Source: Anthopleura xanthogrammica (taxonomy: Eukaryota > Cnidaria > Anthozoa > Actiniaria > Actiniidae). Taken from it: a DNA stretch of 64,000 bases. Position 1 is the first letter of the stretch. The number at the start of each line of letters is the position of its first letter. The stretch is from positions 62,001-126,000 of the forward strand of contig CAXHSA010000028.1 in assembly GCA_964019055.1 (NCBI GenBank), given 5' to 3'. The translations under genes and the position numbers were made by a program. Under the pieces are notes generated by a model, which was not told where the DNA came from, made no database searches, and saw nothing but the letters and a program-made list of their open reading frames with translations. Shown here one piece after another: positions 8,989 to 20,395 of the stretch.

Positions 8989-11760
8989 CGCTTACGGCGT
9001 GACCTGTTTGCTGAAACCCCCACTTTTTGCTCATGATAATACCTCTTGAGATAAAAACACGACGTTTTGGCGAAAAAAAATTCGGTTTTGGCTGAGTAAA
9101 GGTGCTTTTTGGTCAAAAAAGCTGTTTTTTGCTGAGAAAATTTGAAATTTGCTGAGAATTTTCTTTTGCTCAAAACACGACGTTTTCACTGCTAAACGCA
9201 AGTTTTGGCCGAGAAAAGCACATTTTGGGTGTCCAAAACACTGTTTTGCTGGGGGAAAAAACTTTTTAGCCCAAAAAACTGAAAAATGGCCATTTTGGCT
9301 CTCAAAACCAGGTTTTTCGCTTACGGCGTGACCTGTTTGCTGAAACCCCCACTTTTTGCTCATGATAATACCTCTTGAGATAAAAACACGACGTTTTGGC
9401 GAAAAAAAATTCGGTTTTGGCTGAGTAAAGGTGCTTTTTGGTCAAAAAAGCTGTTTTTTGCTGAGAAAATTTGAAATTTGCTGAGAATTTTCTTTTGCTC
9501 AAAACACGACGTTTTCACTGCTAAACGCAAGTTTTGGCCGAGAAAAGCACATTTTGGGTGTCCAAAACACTGTTTTGCTGGGGGAAAAAACTTTTTAGCC
9601 CAAAAAACTGAAAAATGGCCATTTTGGCTCTCAAAACCAGGTTTTTCGCTTACGGCGTGACCTGTTTGCTGAAACCCCCACTTTTTGCTCATGATAATAC
9701 CTCTTGAGATAAAAACACGACGTTTTGGCGAAAAAAAATTCGGTTTTGGCTGAGTAAAGGTGCTTTTTGGTCAAAAAAGCTGTTTTTTGCTGAGAAAATT
9801 TGAAATTTGCTGAGAATTTTCTTTTGCTCAAAACACGACGTTTTCACTGCTAAACGCAAGTTTTGGCCGAGAAAAGCACATTTTGGGTGTCCAAAACACT
9901 GTTTTGCTGGGGGAAAAAACTTTTTAGCCCAAAAAACTGAAAAATGGCCATTTTGGCTCTCAAAACCAGGTTTTTCGCTTACGGCGTGACCTGTTTGCTG
10001 AAACCCCCACTTTTTGCTCATGATAATACCTCTTGAGATAAAAACACGACGTTTTGGCGAAAAAAAATTCGGTTTTGGCTGAGTAAAGGTGCTTTTTGGT
10101 CAAAAAAGCTGTTTTTTGCTGAGAAAATTTGAAATTTGCTGAGAATTTTCTTTTGCTCAAAACACGACGTTTTCACTGCTAAACGCAAGTTTTGGCCGAG
10201 AAAAGCACATTTTGGGTGTCCAAAACACTGTTTTGCTGGGGGAAAAAACTTTTTAGCCCAAAAAACTGAAAAATGGCCATTTTGGCTCTCAAAACCAGGT
10301 TTTTCGCTTACGGCGTGACCTGTTTGCTGAAACCCCCACTTTTTGCTCATGATAATACCTCTTGAGATAAAAACACGACGTTTTGGCGAAAAAAAATTCG
10401 GTTTTGGCTGAGTAAAGGTGCTTTTTGGTCAAAAAAGCTGTTTTTTGCTGAGAAAATTTGAAATTTGCTGAGAATTTTCTTTTGCTCAAAACACGACGTT
10501 TTCACTGCTAAACGCAAGTTTTGGCCGAGAAAAGCACATTTTGGGTGTCCAAAACACTGTTTTGCTGGGGGAAAAAACTTTTTAGCCCAAAAAACTGAAA
10601 AATGGCCATTTTGGCTCTCAAAACCAGGTTTTTCGCTTACGGCGTGACCTGTTTGCTGAAACCCCCACTTTTTGCTCATGATAATACCTCTTGAGATAAA
10701 AACACGACGTTTTGGCGAAAAAAAATTCGGTTTTGGCTGAGTAAAGGTGCTTTTTGGTCAAAAAAGCTGTTTTTTGCTGAGAAAATTTGAAATTTGCTGA
10801 GAATTTTCTTTTGCTCAAAACACGACGTTTTCACTGCTAAACGCAAGTTTTGGCCGAGAAAAGCACATTTTGGGTGTCCAAAACACTGTTTTGCTGGGGG
10901 AAAAAACTTTTTAGCCCAAAAAACTGAAAAATGGCCATTTTGGCTCTCAAAACCAGGTTTTTCGCTTACGGCGTGACCTGTTTGCTGAAACCCCCACTTT
11001 TTGCTCATGATAATACCTCTTGAGATAAAAACACGACGTTTTGGCGAAAAAAAATTCGGTTTTGGCTGAGTAAAGGTGCTTTTTGGTCAAAAAAGCTGTT
11101 TTTTGCTGAGAAAATTTGAAATTTGCTGAGAATTTTCTTTTGCTCAAAACACGACGTTTTCACTGCTAAACGCAAGTTTTGGCCGAGAAAAGCACATTTT
11201 GGGTGTCCAAAACACTGTTTTGCTGGGGGAAAAAACTTTTTAGCCCAAAAAACTGAAAAATGGCCATTTTGGCTCTCAAAACCAGGTTTTTCGCTTACGG
11301 CGTGACCTGTTTGCTGAAACCCCCACTTTTTGCTCATGATAATACCTCTTGAGATAAAAACACGACGTTTTGGCGAAAAAAAATTCGGTTTTGGCTGAGT
11401 AAAGGTGCTTTTTGGTCAAAAAAGCTGTTTTTTGCTGAGAAAATTTGAAATTTGCTGAGAATTTTCTTTTGCTCAAAACACGACGTTTTCACTGCTAAAC
11501 GCAAGTTTTGGCCGAGAAAAGCACATTTTGGGTGTCCAAAACACTGTTTTGCTGGGGGAAAAAACTTTTTAGCCCAAAAAACTGAAAAATGGCCATTTTG
11601 GCTCTCAAAACCAGGTTTTTCGCTTACGGCGTGACCTGTTTGCTGAAACCCCCACTTTTTGCTCATGATAATACCTCTTGAGATAAAAACACGACGTTTT
11701 GGCGAAAAAAAATTCGGTTTTGGCTGAGTAAAGGTGCTTTTTGGTCAAAAAAGCTGTTTT

Positions 11761-11800
11761 TTGCTGAGAAAATTTGAAATTTGCTGAGAAAATTTGAAAT
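11761..11800. repeat. 20-bp internal duplication (first copy)
   Basis: TTGCTGAGAAAATTTGAAAT is present twice in succession (11761-11780 and 11781-11800), making this unit 349 bp. The normal unit has one such 20-mer followed by a diverged partner that also starts TTGCTGAGAA, so the change is a step from two to three subrepeats. Confidence 0.95.
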
Positions 11801-12438
11801 TTGCTAAGAATTTTCTTTTGCTCAAAACACGACGTTTTCACTGCTCAACGCAAGTTTTGGCCGAGAAAAGCACATTTTGGGTGTCCAAAACACTGTTTTG
11901 CTGGGGGAAAAAACTTTTTAGCCCAAAAAACTGAAAAATGGCCATTTTGGCTCTCAAAACCAGGTTTTTCGCTTACGGCGTGACCTGTTTGCTGAAACCC
12001 CCACTTTTTGCTCATGATAATACCTCTTGAGATAAAAACACGACGTTTTGGCGAAAAAAAATTCGGTTTTGGCTGAGTAAAGGTGCTTTTTGGTCAAAAA
12101 AGCTGTTTTTTGCTGAGAAAATTTGAAATTTGCTGAGAATTTTCTTTTGCTCAAAACACGACGTTTTCACTGCTAAACGCAAGTTTTGGCCGAGAAAAGC
12201 ACATTTTGGGTGTCCAAAACACTGTTTTGCTGGGGAAAAAAACGTTTTAGCCCAAAAAACTGAAAAATGGCCATTTTGGCTCTCAAAACCAGGTTTTTCG
12301 CTTACGGCGTGACCTGTTTGCTGAAACCCCCACTTTTTGCTCATGATAATACCTCTTGAGATAAAAACACGACGTTTTGGCGAAAAAAAATTCGGTTTTG
12401 GCTGAGTAAAGGTGCTTTTTGGTCAAAAAAGCTGTTTT

Positions 12439-12478
12439 TTGCTGAGAAAATTTGAAATTTGCTGAGAAAATTTGAAAT
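12439..12478. repeat. 20-bp internal duplication (second copy)
   Basis: The same 20-mer is duplicated here, exactly 678 bp after the first occurrence. It was carried by the dimeric higher-order repeat and did not arise independently. Confidence 0.95.
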
Positions 12479-13116
12479 TTGCTGAGAATTTTCTTTTGCT
12501 CAAAACACGACGTTTTCACTGCTCAACGCAAGTTTTGGCCGAGAAAAGCACATTTTGGGTGTCCAAAACACTGTTTTGCTGGGGGAAAAAACTTTTTAGC
12601 CCAAAAAACTGAAAAATGGCCATTTTGGCTCTCAAAACCAGGTTTTTCGCTTACGGCGTGACCTGTTTGCTGAAACCCCCACTTTTTGCTCATGATAATA
12701 CCTCTTGAGATAAAAACACGACGTTTTGGCGAAAAAAAATTCGGTTTTGGCTGAGTAAAGGTGCTTTTTGGTCAAAAAAGCTGTTTTTTGCTGAGAAAAT
12801 TTGAAATTTGCTGAGAATTTTCTTTTGCTCAAAACACGACGTTTTCACTGCTAAACGCAAGTTTTGGCCGAGAAAAGCACATTTTGGGTGTCCAAAACAC
12901 TGTTTTGCTGGGGAAAAAAACGTTTTAGCCCAAAAAACTGAAAAATGGCCATTTTGGCTCTCAAAACCAGGTTTTTCGCTTACGGCGTGACCTGTTTGCT
13001 GAAACCCCCACTTTTTGCTCATGATAATACCTCTTGAGATAAAAACACGACGTTTTGGCGAAAAAAAATTTGGTTTTGGCTGAGTAAAGGTGCTCTTTGG
13101 TCAAAAAAGCTGTTTT

Positions 13117-16100
13117 TTGCTGAGAAAATTTGAAATTTGCTGAGAATTTTCTTTTGCTCAAAACACGACGTTTTCACTGCTAAACGCAAGTTTTGGCCGA
13201 GAAAAGCACATTTTGGGTGTCCAAATCACTGTTTTGCTGGGGGAAAAAACTTTTTAGCCCAAAAAACTGAAAAATGGCCATTTTGGCTCTCAAAACCAGG
13301 TTTTTCGCTTACGGCGTGACCTGTTTGCTGAAACCCCCACTTTTTGCTCATGATAATACCTCTTGAGATAAAAACACGACGTTTTGGCGAAAAAAAATTC
13401 GGTTTTGGCTGAGTAAAGGTGCTTTTTGGTCAAAAAAGCTGTTTTTTGCTGAGAAAATTTGAAATTTGCTGAGAATTTTCTTTTGCTCAAAACACGACGT
13501 TTTCACTGCTAAACGCAAGTTTTGGCCGAGAAAAGCACATTTTGGGTGTCCAAAACACTGTTTTGCTGGGGGAAAAAACTTTTTAGCCCAAAAAACTGAA
13601 AAATGGCCATTTTGGCTCTCAAAACCAGGTTTTTCGCTTACGGCGTGACCTGTTTGCTGAAACCCCCACTTTTTGCTCATGATAATACCTCTTGAGATAA
13701 AAACACGACGTTTTGGCGAAAAAAAATTCGGTTTTGGCTGAGTAAAGGTGCTTTTTGGTCAAAAAAGCTGTTTTTTGCTGAGAAAATTTGAAATTTGCTG
13801 AGAATTTTCTTTTGCTCAAAACACGACGTTTTCACTGCTAAACGCAAGTTTTGGCCGAGAAAAGCACATTTTGGGTGTCCAAAACACTGTTTTGCTGGGG
13901 GAAAAAACTTTTTAGCCCAAAAAACTGAAAAAAGGCCATTTTGGCTCTCAAAACCAGGTTTTTCGCTTACGGCGTGACCTGTTTGTTGAAACCCCCACTT
14001 TTTGCTCATGATAATACCTCTTGAGATAAAAACACGACGTTTTGGCGAAAAAAAATTCGGTTTTGGCTGAGTAAAGGTGCTTTTTGGTCAAAAAAGCTGT
14101 TTTTTGCTGAGAAAATTTGAAATTTGCTGAGAATTTTCTTTTGCTCAAAACACGACGTTTTCACTGCTAAACGCAAGTTTTGGCCGAGAAAAGCACATTT
14201 TGGGTGTCCAAAACACTGTTTTGCTGGGGGAAAAAACTTTTTAGCCCAAAAAACTGAAAAATGGCCATTTTGGCTCTCAAAACCAGGTTTTTCGCTTACG
14301 GCGTGACCTGTTTGCTGAAACCCCCACTTTTTGCTCATGATAATACCTCTTGAGATAAAAACACGACGTTTTGGCGAAAAAAAATTCGGTTTTGGCTGAG
14401 TAAAGGTGCTTTTTGGTCAAAAAAGCTGTTTTTTGCTGAGAAAATTTGAAATTTGCTGAGAATTTTCTTTTGCTCAAAACACGACGTTTTCACTGCTAAA
14501 CGCAAGTTTTGGCCGAGAAAAGCACATTTTGGGTGTCCAAAACACTGTTTTGCTGGGGGAAAAAACTTTTTAGCCCAAAAAACTGAAAAATGGCCATTTT
14601 GGCTCTCAAAACCAGGTTTTTCGCTTACGGCGTGACCTGTTTGCTGAAACCCCCACTTTTTGCTCATGATAATACCTCTTGAGATAAAAACACGACGTTT
14701 TGGCGAAAAAAAATTCGGTTTTGGCTGAGTAAAGGTGCTTTTTGGTCAAAAAAGCTGTTTTTTGCTGAGAAAATTTGAAATTTGCTGAGAATTTTCTTTT
14801 GCTCAAAACACGACGTTTTCACTGCTAAACGCAAGTTTTGGCCGAGAAAAGCACATTTTGGGTGTCCAAAACACTGTTTTGCTGGGGGAAAAAACTTTTT
14901 AGCCCAAAAAACTGAAAAATGGCCATTTTGGCTCTCAAAACCAGGTTTTTCGCTTACGGCGTGACCTGTTTGCTGAAACCCCCACTTTTTGCTCATGATA
15001 ATACCTCTTGAGATAAAAACACGACGTTTTGGCGAAAAAAAATTCGGTTTTGGCTGAGTAAAGGTGCTTTTTGGTCAAAAAAGCTGTTTTTTGCTGAGAA
15101 AATTTGAAATTTGCTGAGAATTTTCTTTTGCTCAAAACACGACGTTTTCACTGCTAAACGCAAGTTTTGGCCGAGAAAAGCACATTTTGGGTGTCCAAAA
15201 CACTGTTTTGCTGGGGGAAAAAACTTTTTAGCCCAAAAAACTGAAAAATGGCCATTTTGGCTCTCAAAACCAGGTTTTTCGCTTACGGCGTGACCTGTTT
15301 GCTGAAACCCCCACTTTTTGCTCATGATAATACCTCTTGAGATAAAAACACGACGTTTTGGCGAAAAAAAATTCGGTTTTGGCTGAGTAAAGGTGCTTTT
15401 TGGTCAAAAAAGCTGTTTTTTGCTGAGAAAATTTGAAATTTGCTGAGAATTTTCTTTTGCTCAAAACACGACGTTTTCACTGCTAAACGCAAGTTTTGGC
15501 CGAGAAAAGCACATTTTGGGTGTCCAAAACACTGTTTTGCTGGGGGAAAAAACTTTTTAGCCCAAAAAACTGAAAAATGGCCATTTTGGCTCTCAAAACC
15601 AGGTTTTTCGCTTACGGCGTGACCTGTTTGCTGAAACCCCCACTTTTTGCTCATGATAATACCTCTTGAGATAAAAACACGACGTTTTGGCGAAAAAAAA
15701 TTCGGTTTTGGCTGAGTAAAGGTGCTTTTTGGTCAAAAAAGCTGTTTTTTGCTGAGAAAATTTGAAATTTGCTGAGAATTTTCTTTTGCTCAAAACACGA
15801 CGTTTTCACTGCTAAACGCAAGTTTTGGCCGAGAAAAGCACATTTTGGGTGTCCAAAACACTGTTTTGCTGGGGGAAAAAACTTTTTAGCCCAAAAAACT
15901 GAAAAATGGCCATTTTGGCTCTCAAAACCAGGTTTTTCGCTTACGGCGTGACCTGTTTGCTGAAACCCCCACTTTTTGCTCATGATAATACCTCTTGAGA
16001 TAAAAACACGACGTTTTGGCGAAAAAAAATTCGGTTTTGGCTGAGTAAAGGTGCTTTTTGGTCAAAAAAGCTGTTTTTTGCTGAGAAAATTTGAAATTTG

Positions 16101-17430
16101 CTGAGAATTTTCTTTTGCTCAAAACACGACGTTTTCACTGCTAAACGCAAGTTTTGGCCGAGAAAAGCACATTTTGGGTGTCCAAAACACTGTTTTGCTG
16201 GGGGAAAAAACTTTTTAGCCCAAAAAACTGAAAAATGGCCATTTTGGCTCTCAAAACCAGGTTTTTCGCTTACGGCGTGACCTGTTTGCTGAAACCCCCA
16301 CTTTTTGCTCATGATAATACCTCTTGAGATAAAAACACGACGTTTTGGCGAAAAAAAATTCGGTTTTGGCTGAGTAAAGGTGCTTTTTGGTCAAAAAAGC
16401 TGTTTTTTGCTGAGAAAATTTGAAATTTGCTGAGAATTTTCTTTTGCTCAAAACACGACGTTTTCACTGCTAAACGCAAGTTTTGGCCGAGAAAAGCACA
16501 TTTTGGGTGTCCAAAACACTGTTTTGCTGGGGGAAAAAACTTTTTAGCCCAAAAAACTGAAAAATGGCCATTTTGGCTCTCAAAACCAGGTTTTTCGCTT
16601 ACGGCGTGACCTGTTTGCTGAAACCCCCACTTTTTGCTCATGATAATACCTCTTGAGATAAAAACACGACGTTTTGGTGAAAAAAAATTCGGTTTTGGCT
16701 GAGTAAAGGTGCTTTTTGGTCAAAAAAGCTGTTTTTTGCTGAGAAAATTTGAAATTTGCTGAGAATTTTCTTTTGCTCAAAACACGACGTTTTCACTGCT
16801 AAACGCAAGTTTTGGCCGAGAAAAGCACATTTTGGGTGTCCAAAACACTGTTTTGCTGGGGGAAAAAACTTTTTAGCCCAAAAAACTGAAAAATGGCCAT
16901 TTTGGCTCTCAAAACCAGGTTTTTCGCTTACGGCGTGACCTGTTTGCTGAAACCCCCACTTTTTGCTCATGATAATACCTCTTGAGATAAAAACACGACG
17001 TTTTGGCGAAAAAAAATTCGGTTTTGGCTGAGTAAAGGTGCTTTTTGGTCAAAAAAGCTGTTTTTTGCTGAGAAAATTTGAAATTTGCTGAGAATTTTCT
17101 TTTGCTCAAAACACGACGTTTTCACTGCTAAACGCAAGTTTTGGCCGAGAAAAGCACATTTTGGGTGTCCAAAACACTGTTTTGCTGGGGGAAAAAACTT
17201 TTTAGCCCAAAAAACTGAAAAATGGCCATTTTGGCTCTCAAAACCAGGTTTTTCGCTTACGGCGTGACCTGTTTGCTGAAACCCCCACTTTTTGCTCATG
17301 ATAATACCTGAGATAAAAACACGACGTTTTGGCGAAAAAAAATTCGGTTTTGGCTGAGTAAAGGTGCTTTTTGGTCAAAAAAGCTGTTTTTTGCTGAGAA
17401 AATTTGAAATTTGCTGAGAATTTTCTTTTG
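13117..17430. repeat. Family B stretch, mostly uniform (core 14144-16446)
   Basis: Units here are standard family B. Seven consecutive units from 14144 to 16446 look identical. Isolated variants are CCAAATCAC near 13223, the AAAAAAGGCC plus GTTTGTTG pair near 13931-13986, and GGTGAAAA near 16676. A 3-base loss at about 17308 (TACCTGAGAT in place of TACCTCTTGAGAT) marks the start of a more variable zone. Confidence 0.85.
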
Positions 17431-17761
17431 CTCAAAACACGACGTTTTCACTGCTAAACGCAAGTTTTGGCCGAGAAAAGCACATTTTGGCTGTCCAAAA
17501 CACTGTTTTGCTGGGGGAAAAAACTTTTTAGCCCAAAAAACTGAAAAATGGCCATTTTGGCTCTCAAAACCAGGTTTTTCGCTTACGGCGTGACCTGTTT
17601 GCTGAAACCCCCACTTTTTGTTCATGATAATACCTCTTGAGATAAAAACACGACGTTTTGGCGAAAAAAAATTCGGTTTTGGCTGAGTATAAAGGTGCTT
17701 TTTGGTCAAAAAAGCTGTTTTTTGCTGAGAAAATTTGAAATTTGCTGAGAATTTTCTTTTG
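17431..17761. repeat. 331-bp variant unit at the edge of the 1317-bp repeat
   Basis: This unit has GGCTGTCC in place of GGGTGTCC near 17489 and TTGTTCATG near 17619. It also has a two-base insertion at about 17689 (GAGTATAAAGG). The accumulation of private changes in one unit sets it apart from both neighbours. Confidence 0.85.
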
Positions 17762-20395
17762 CTCAAAACACGACGTTTTCACTGCTAAACGCAAGTTTTG
17801 GCCGAGAAAAGCACATTTTGGGTGTCCAAAACACTGTTTTGCTGGGGGAAAAAATTTTTTTAGCCCAAAAAACTGAAAAATGGCCATTTTGGCTCTCAAA
17901 ACCAGGTTTTTCGCTTACGGCGTGACCAGTTTGCTGAAACCCCCACTTTTTGCTCATGATAATACCTCTTGAGATAAAAACACGACGTTTTGGCGAAAAA
18001 AAATTCGGTTTTGGCTGAGTAAAGGTGCTTTTTGGTCAAAAAAGCTGTTTTTTGCTGAGAAAATTTGAAATTTGCTGAGAATTTTCTTTTGCTCAAAACA
18101 CGACGTTTTCACTGCTAAACGCAAGTTTTGGCCGAGAAAAGCACATTTTGGGTGTCCAAAACACTGTTTTGCTGGGGGAAAAAACTTTTTAGCCCAAAAA
18201 ACTGAAAAAAGGCCATTTTGGCTCTCAAAACCAGGTTTTTCGCTTACGGCGTGACCTGTTTGTTGAAACCCCCACTTTTTGCTCATGATAATACCTCTTG
18301 AGATAAAAACACGACGTTTTGGCGAAAAAAAATTCGGTTTTGGCTGAGTAAAGGTGCTTTTTGGTCAAAAAAGCTGTTTTTTGCTGAGAAAATTTGAAAT
18401 TTGCTGAGAATTTTCTTTTGCTCAAAACACGACGTTTTCACTGCTAAACGCAAGTTTTGGCCGAGAAAAGCACATTTTGGGTGTCCAAAACACTGTTTTG
18501 CTGGGGGAAAAAACTTTTTAGCCCAAAAAACTGAAAAAAGGCCATTTTGGCTCTCAAAACCAGGTTTTTCGCTTACGGCGTGACCTGTTTGTTGAAACCC
18601 CCACTTTTTGCTCATGATAATACCTCTTGAGATAAAAACACGACGTTTTGGCGAAAAAAAATTCGGTTTTGGCTGAGTAAAGGTGCTTTTTGGTCAAAAA
18701 AGCTGTTTTTTGCTGAGAAAATTTGAAATTTGCTGAGAATTTTCTTTTGCTCAAAACACGACGTTTTCACTGCTAAACGCAAGTTTTGGCCGAGAAAAGC
18801 ACATTTTGGGTGTCCAAAACACTGTTTTGCTGGGGGAAAAAACTTTTTAGCCCAAAAAACTGAAAAATGGCCATTTTGGCTCTCAAAACCAGGTTTTTCG
18901 CTTACGGCGTGACCTGTTTGCTGAAACCCCCACTTTTTGCTCATGATAATACCTCTTGAGATAAAAACACGACGTTTTGGCGAAAAAAAATTCGGTTTTG
19001 GCTGAGTAAAGGTGCTTTTTGGTCAAAAAAGCTGTTTTTTGCTGAGAAAATTTGAAATTTGCTGAGAATTTTCTTTTGCTCAAAACACGACGTTTTCACT
19101 GCTAAACGCAAGTTTTGGCCGAGAAAAGCACATTTTGGGTGTCCAAAACACTGTTTTGCTGGGGGAAAAAATTTTTTTAGCCCAAAAAACTGAAAAATGG
19201 CCATTTTGGCTCTCAAAACCAGGTTTTTCGCTTACGGCGTGACCAGTTTGCTGAAACCCCCACTTTTTGCTCATGATAATACCTCTTGAGATAAAAACAC
19301 GACGTTTTGGCGAAAAAAAATTCGGTTTTGGCTGAGTAAAGGTGCTTTTTGGTCAAAAAAGCTGTTTTTTGCTGAGAAAATTTGAAATTTGCTGAGAATT
19401 TTCTTTTGCTCAAAACACGACGTTTTCACTGCTAAACGCAAGTTTTGGCCGAGAAAAGCACATTTTGGGTGTCCAAAACACTGTTTTGCTGGGGGAAAAA
19501 ACTTTTTAGCCCAAAAAACTGAAAAAAGGCCATTTTGGCTCTCAAAACCAGGTTTTTCGCTTACGGCGTGACCTGTTTGTTGAAACCCCCACTTTTTGCT
19601 CATGATAATACCTCTTGAGATAAAAACACGACGTTTTGGCGAAAAAAAATTCGGTTTTGGCTGAGTAAAGGTGCTTTTTGGTCAAAAAAGCTGTTTTTTG
19701 CTGAGAAAATTTGAAATTTGCTGAGAATTTTCTTTTGCTCAAAACACGACGTTTTCACTGCTAAACGCAAGTTTTGGCCGAGAAAAGCACATTTTGGGTG
19801 TCCAAAACACTGTTTTGCTGGGGGAAAAAACTTTTTAGCCCAAAAAACTGAAAAAAGGCCATTTTGGCTCTCAAAACCAGGTTTTTCGCTTACGGCGTGA
19901 CCTGTTTGTTGAAACCCCCACTTTTTGCTCATGATAATACCTCTTGAGATAAAAACACGACGTTTTGGCGAAAAAAAATTCGGTTTTGGCTGAGTAAAGG
20001 TGCTTTTTGGTCAAAAAAGCTGTTTTTTGCTGAGAAAATTTGAAATTTGCTGAGAATTTTCTTTTGCTCAAAACACGACGTTTTCACTGCTAAACGCAAG
20101 TTTTGGCCGAGAAAAGCACATTTTGGGTGTCCAAAACACTGTTTTGCTGGGGGAAAAAACTTTTTAGCCCAAAAAACTGAAAAAAGGCCATTTTGGCTCT
20201 CAAAACCAGGTTTTTCGCTTACGGCGTGACCTGTTTGTTGAAACCCCCACTTTTTGCTCATGATAATACCTCTTGAGATAAAAACACGACGTTTTGGCGA
20301 AAAAAAATTCGGTTTTGGCTGAGTAAAGGTGCTTTTTGGTCAAAAAAGCTGTTTTTTGCTGAGAAAATTTGAAATTTGCTGAGAATTTTCTTTTG
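17762..20395. repeat. Higher-order repeat: 1317-bp tetramer, two copies
   Basis: Block 1 is 17762-19078 and block 2 is 19079-20395. Each begins with a 330-bp unit carrying A6T7 (near 17849 and 19166) and GACCAGTTTG (17924 and 19241), a combination seen nowhere else. This is followed by units with AAAAAAGGCC plus GTTTGTTG. The fourth unit is standard in block 1 but is another AAAAAAGGCC/GTTTGTTG unit in block 2. A four-unit duplication with one later conversion or single-unit exchange explains this. Confidence 0.9.

Larger units (their letters stand above)
8182..11471. repeat. Uniform stretch of ten identical-looking monomers
   Basis: Ten consecutive 329-bp units show no difference that I could find by reading. 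The unit just before them differs in having 6G:5A instead of 5G:6A. Uniformity over 3.3 kb points to very recent amplification or conversion. It is also the kind of region where an assembler can miscount copies. Confidence 0.85.
11761..13116. repeat. Higher-order repeat: 678-bp dimer, two copies
   Basis: A two-unit block of 678 bp (349+329) occurs twice, at 11761-12438 and 12439-13116. Each block starts with an internal 20-bp duplication, continues with a unit carrying CTGCTCAACGC (near 11842 and 12520), and ends with a unit carrying GGGGAAAAAAACGTTTT (near 12231 and 12909). The first block has GCTAAG at 11803; the second has GCTGAG. The second block also has private changes at 13070 (AATTTGG) and 13092 (GCTCTTTGG). 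The shared rare markers show that the dimer was duplicated as a unit. Confidence 0.92.
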
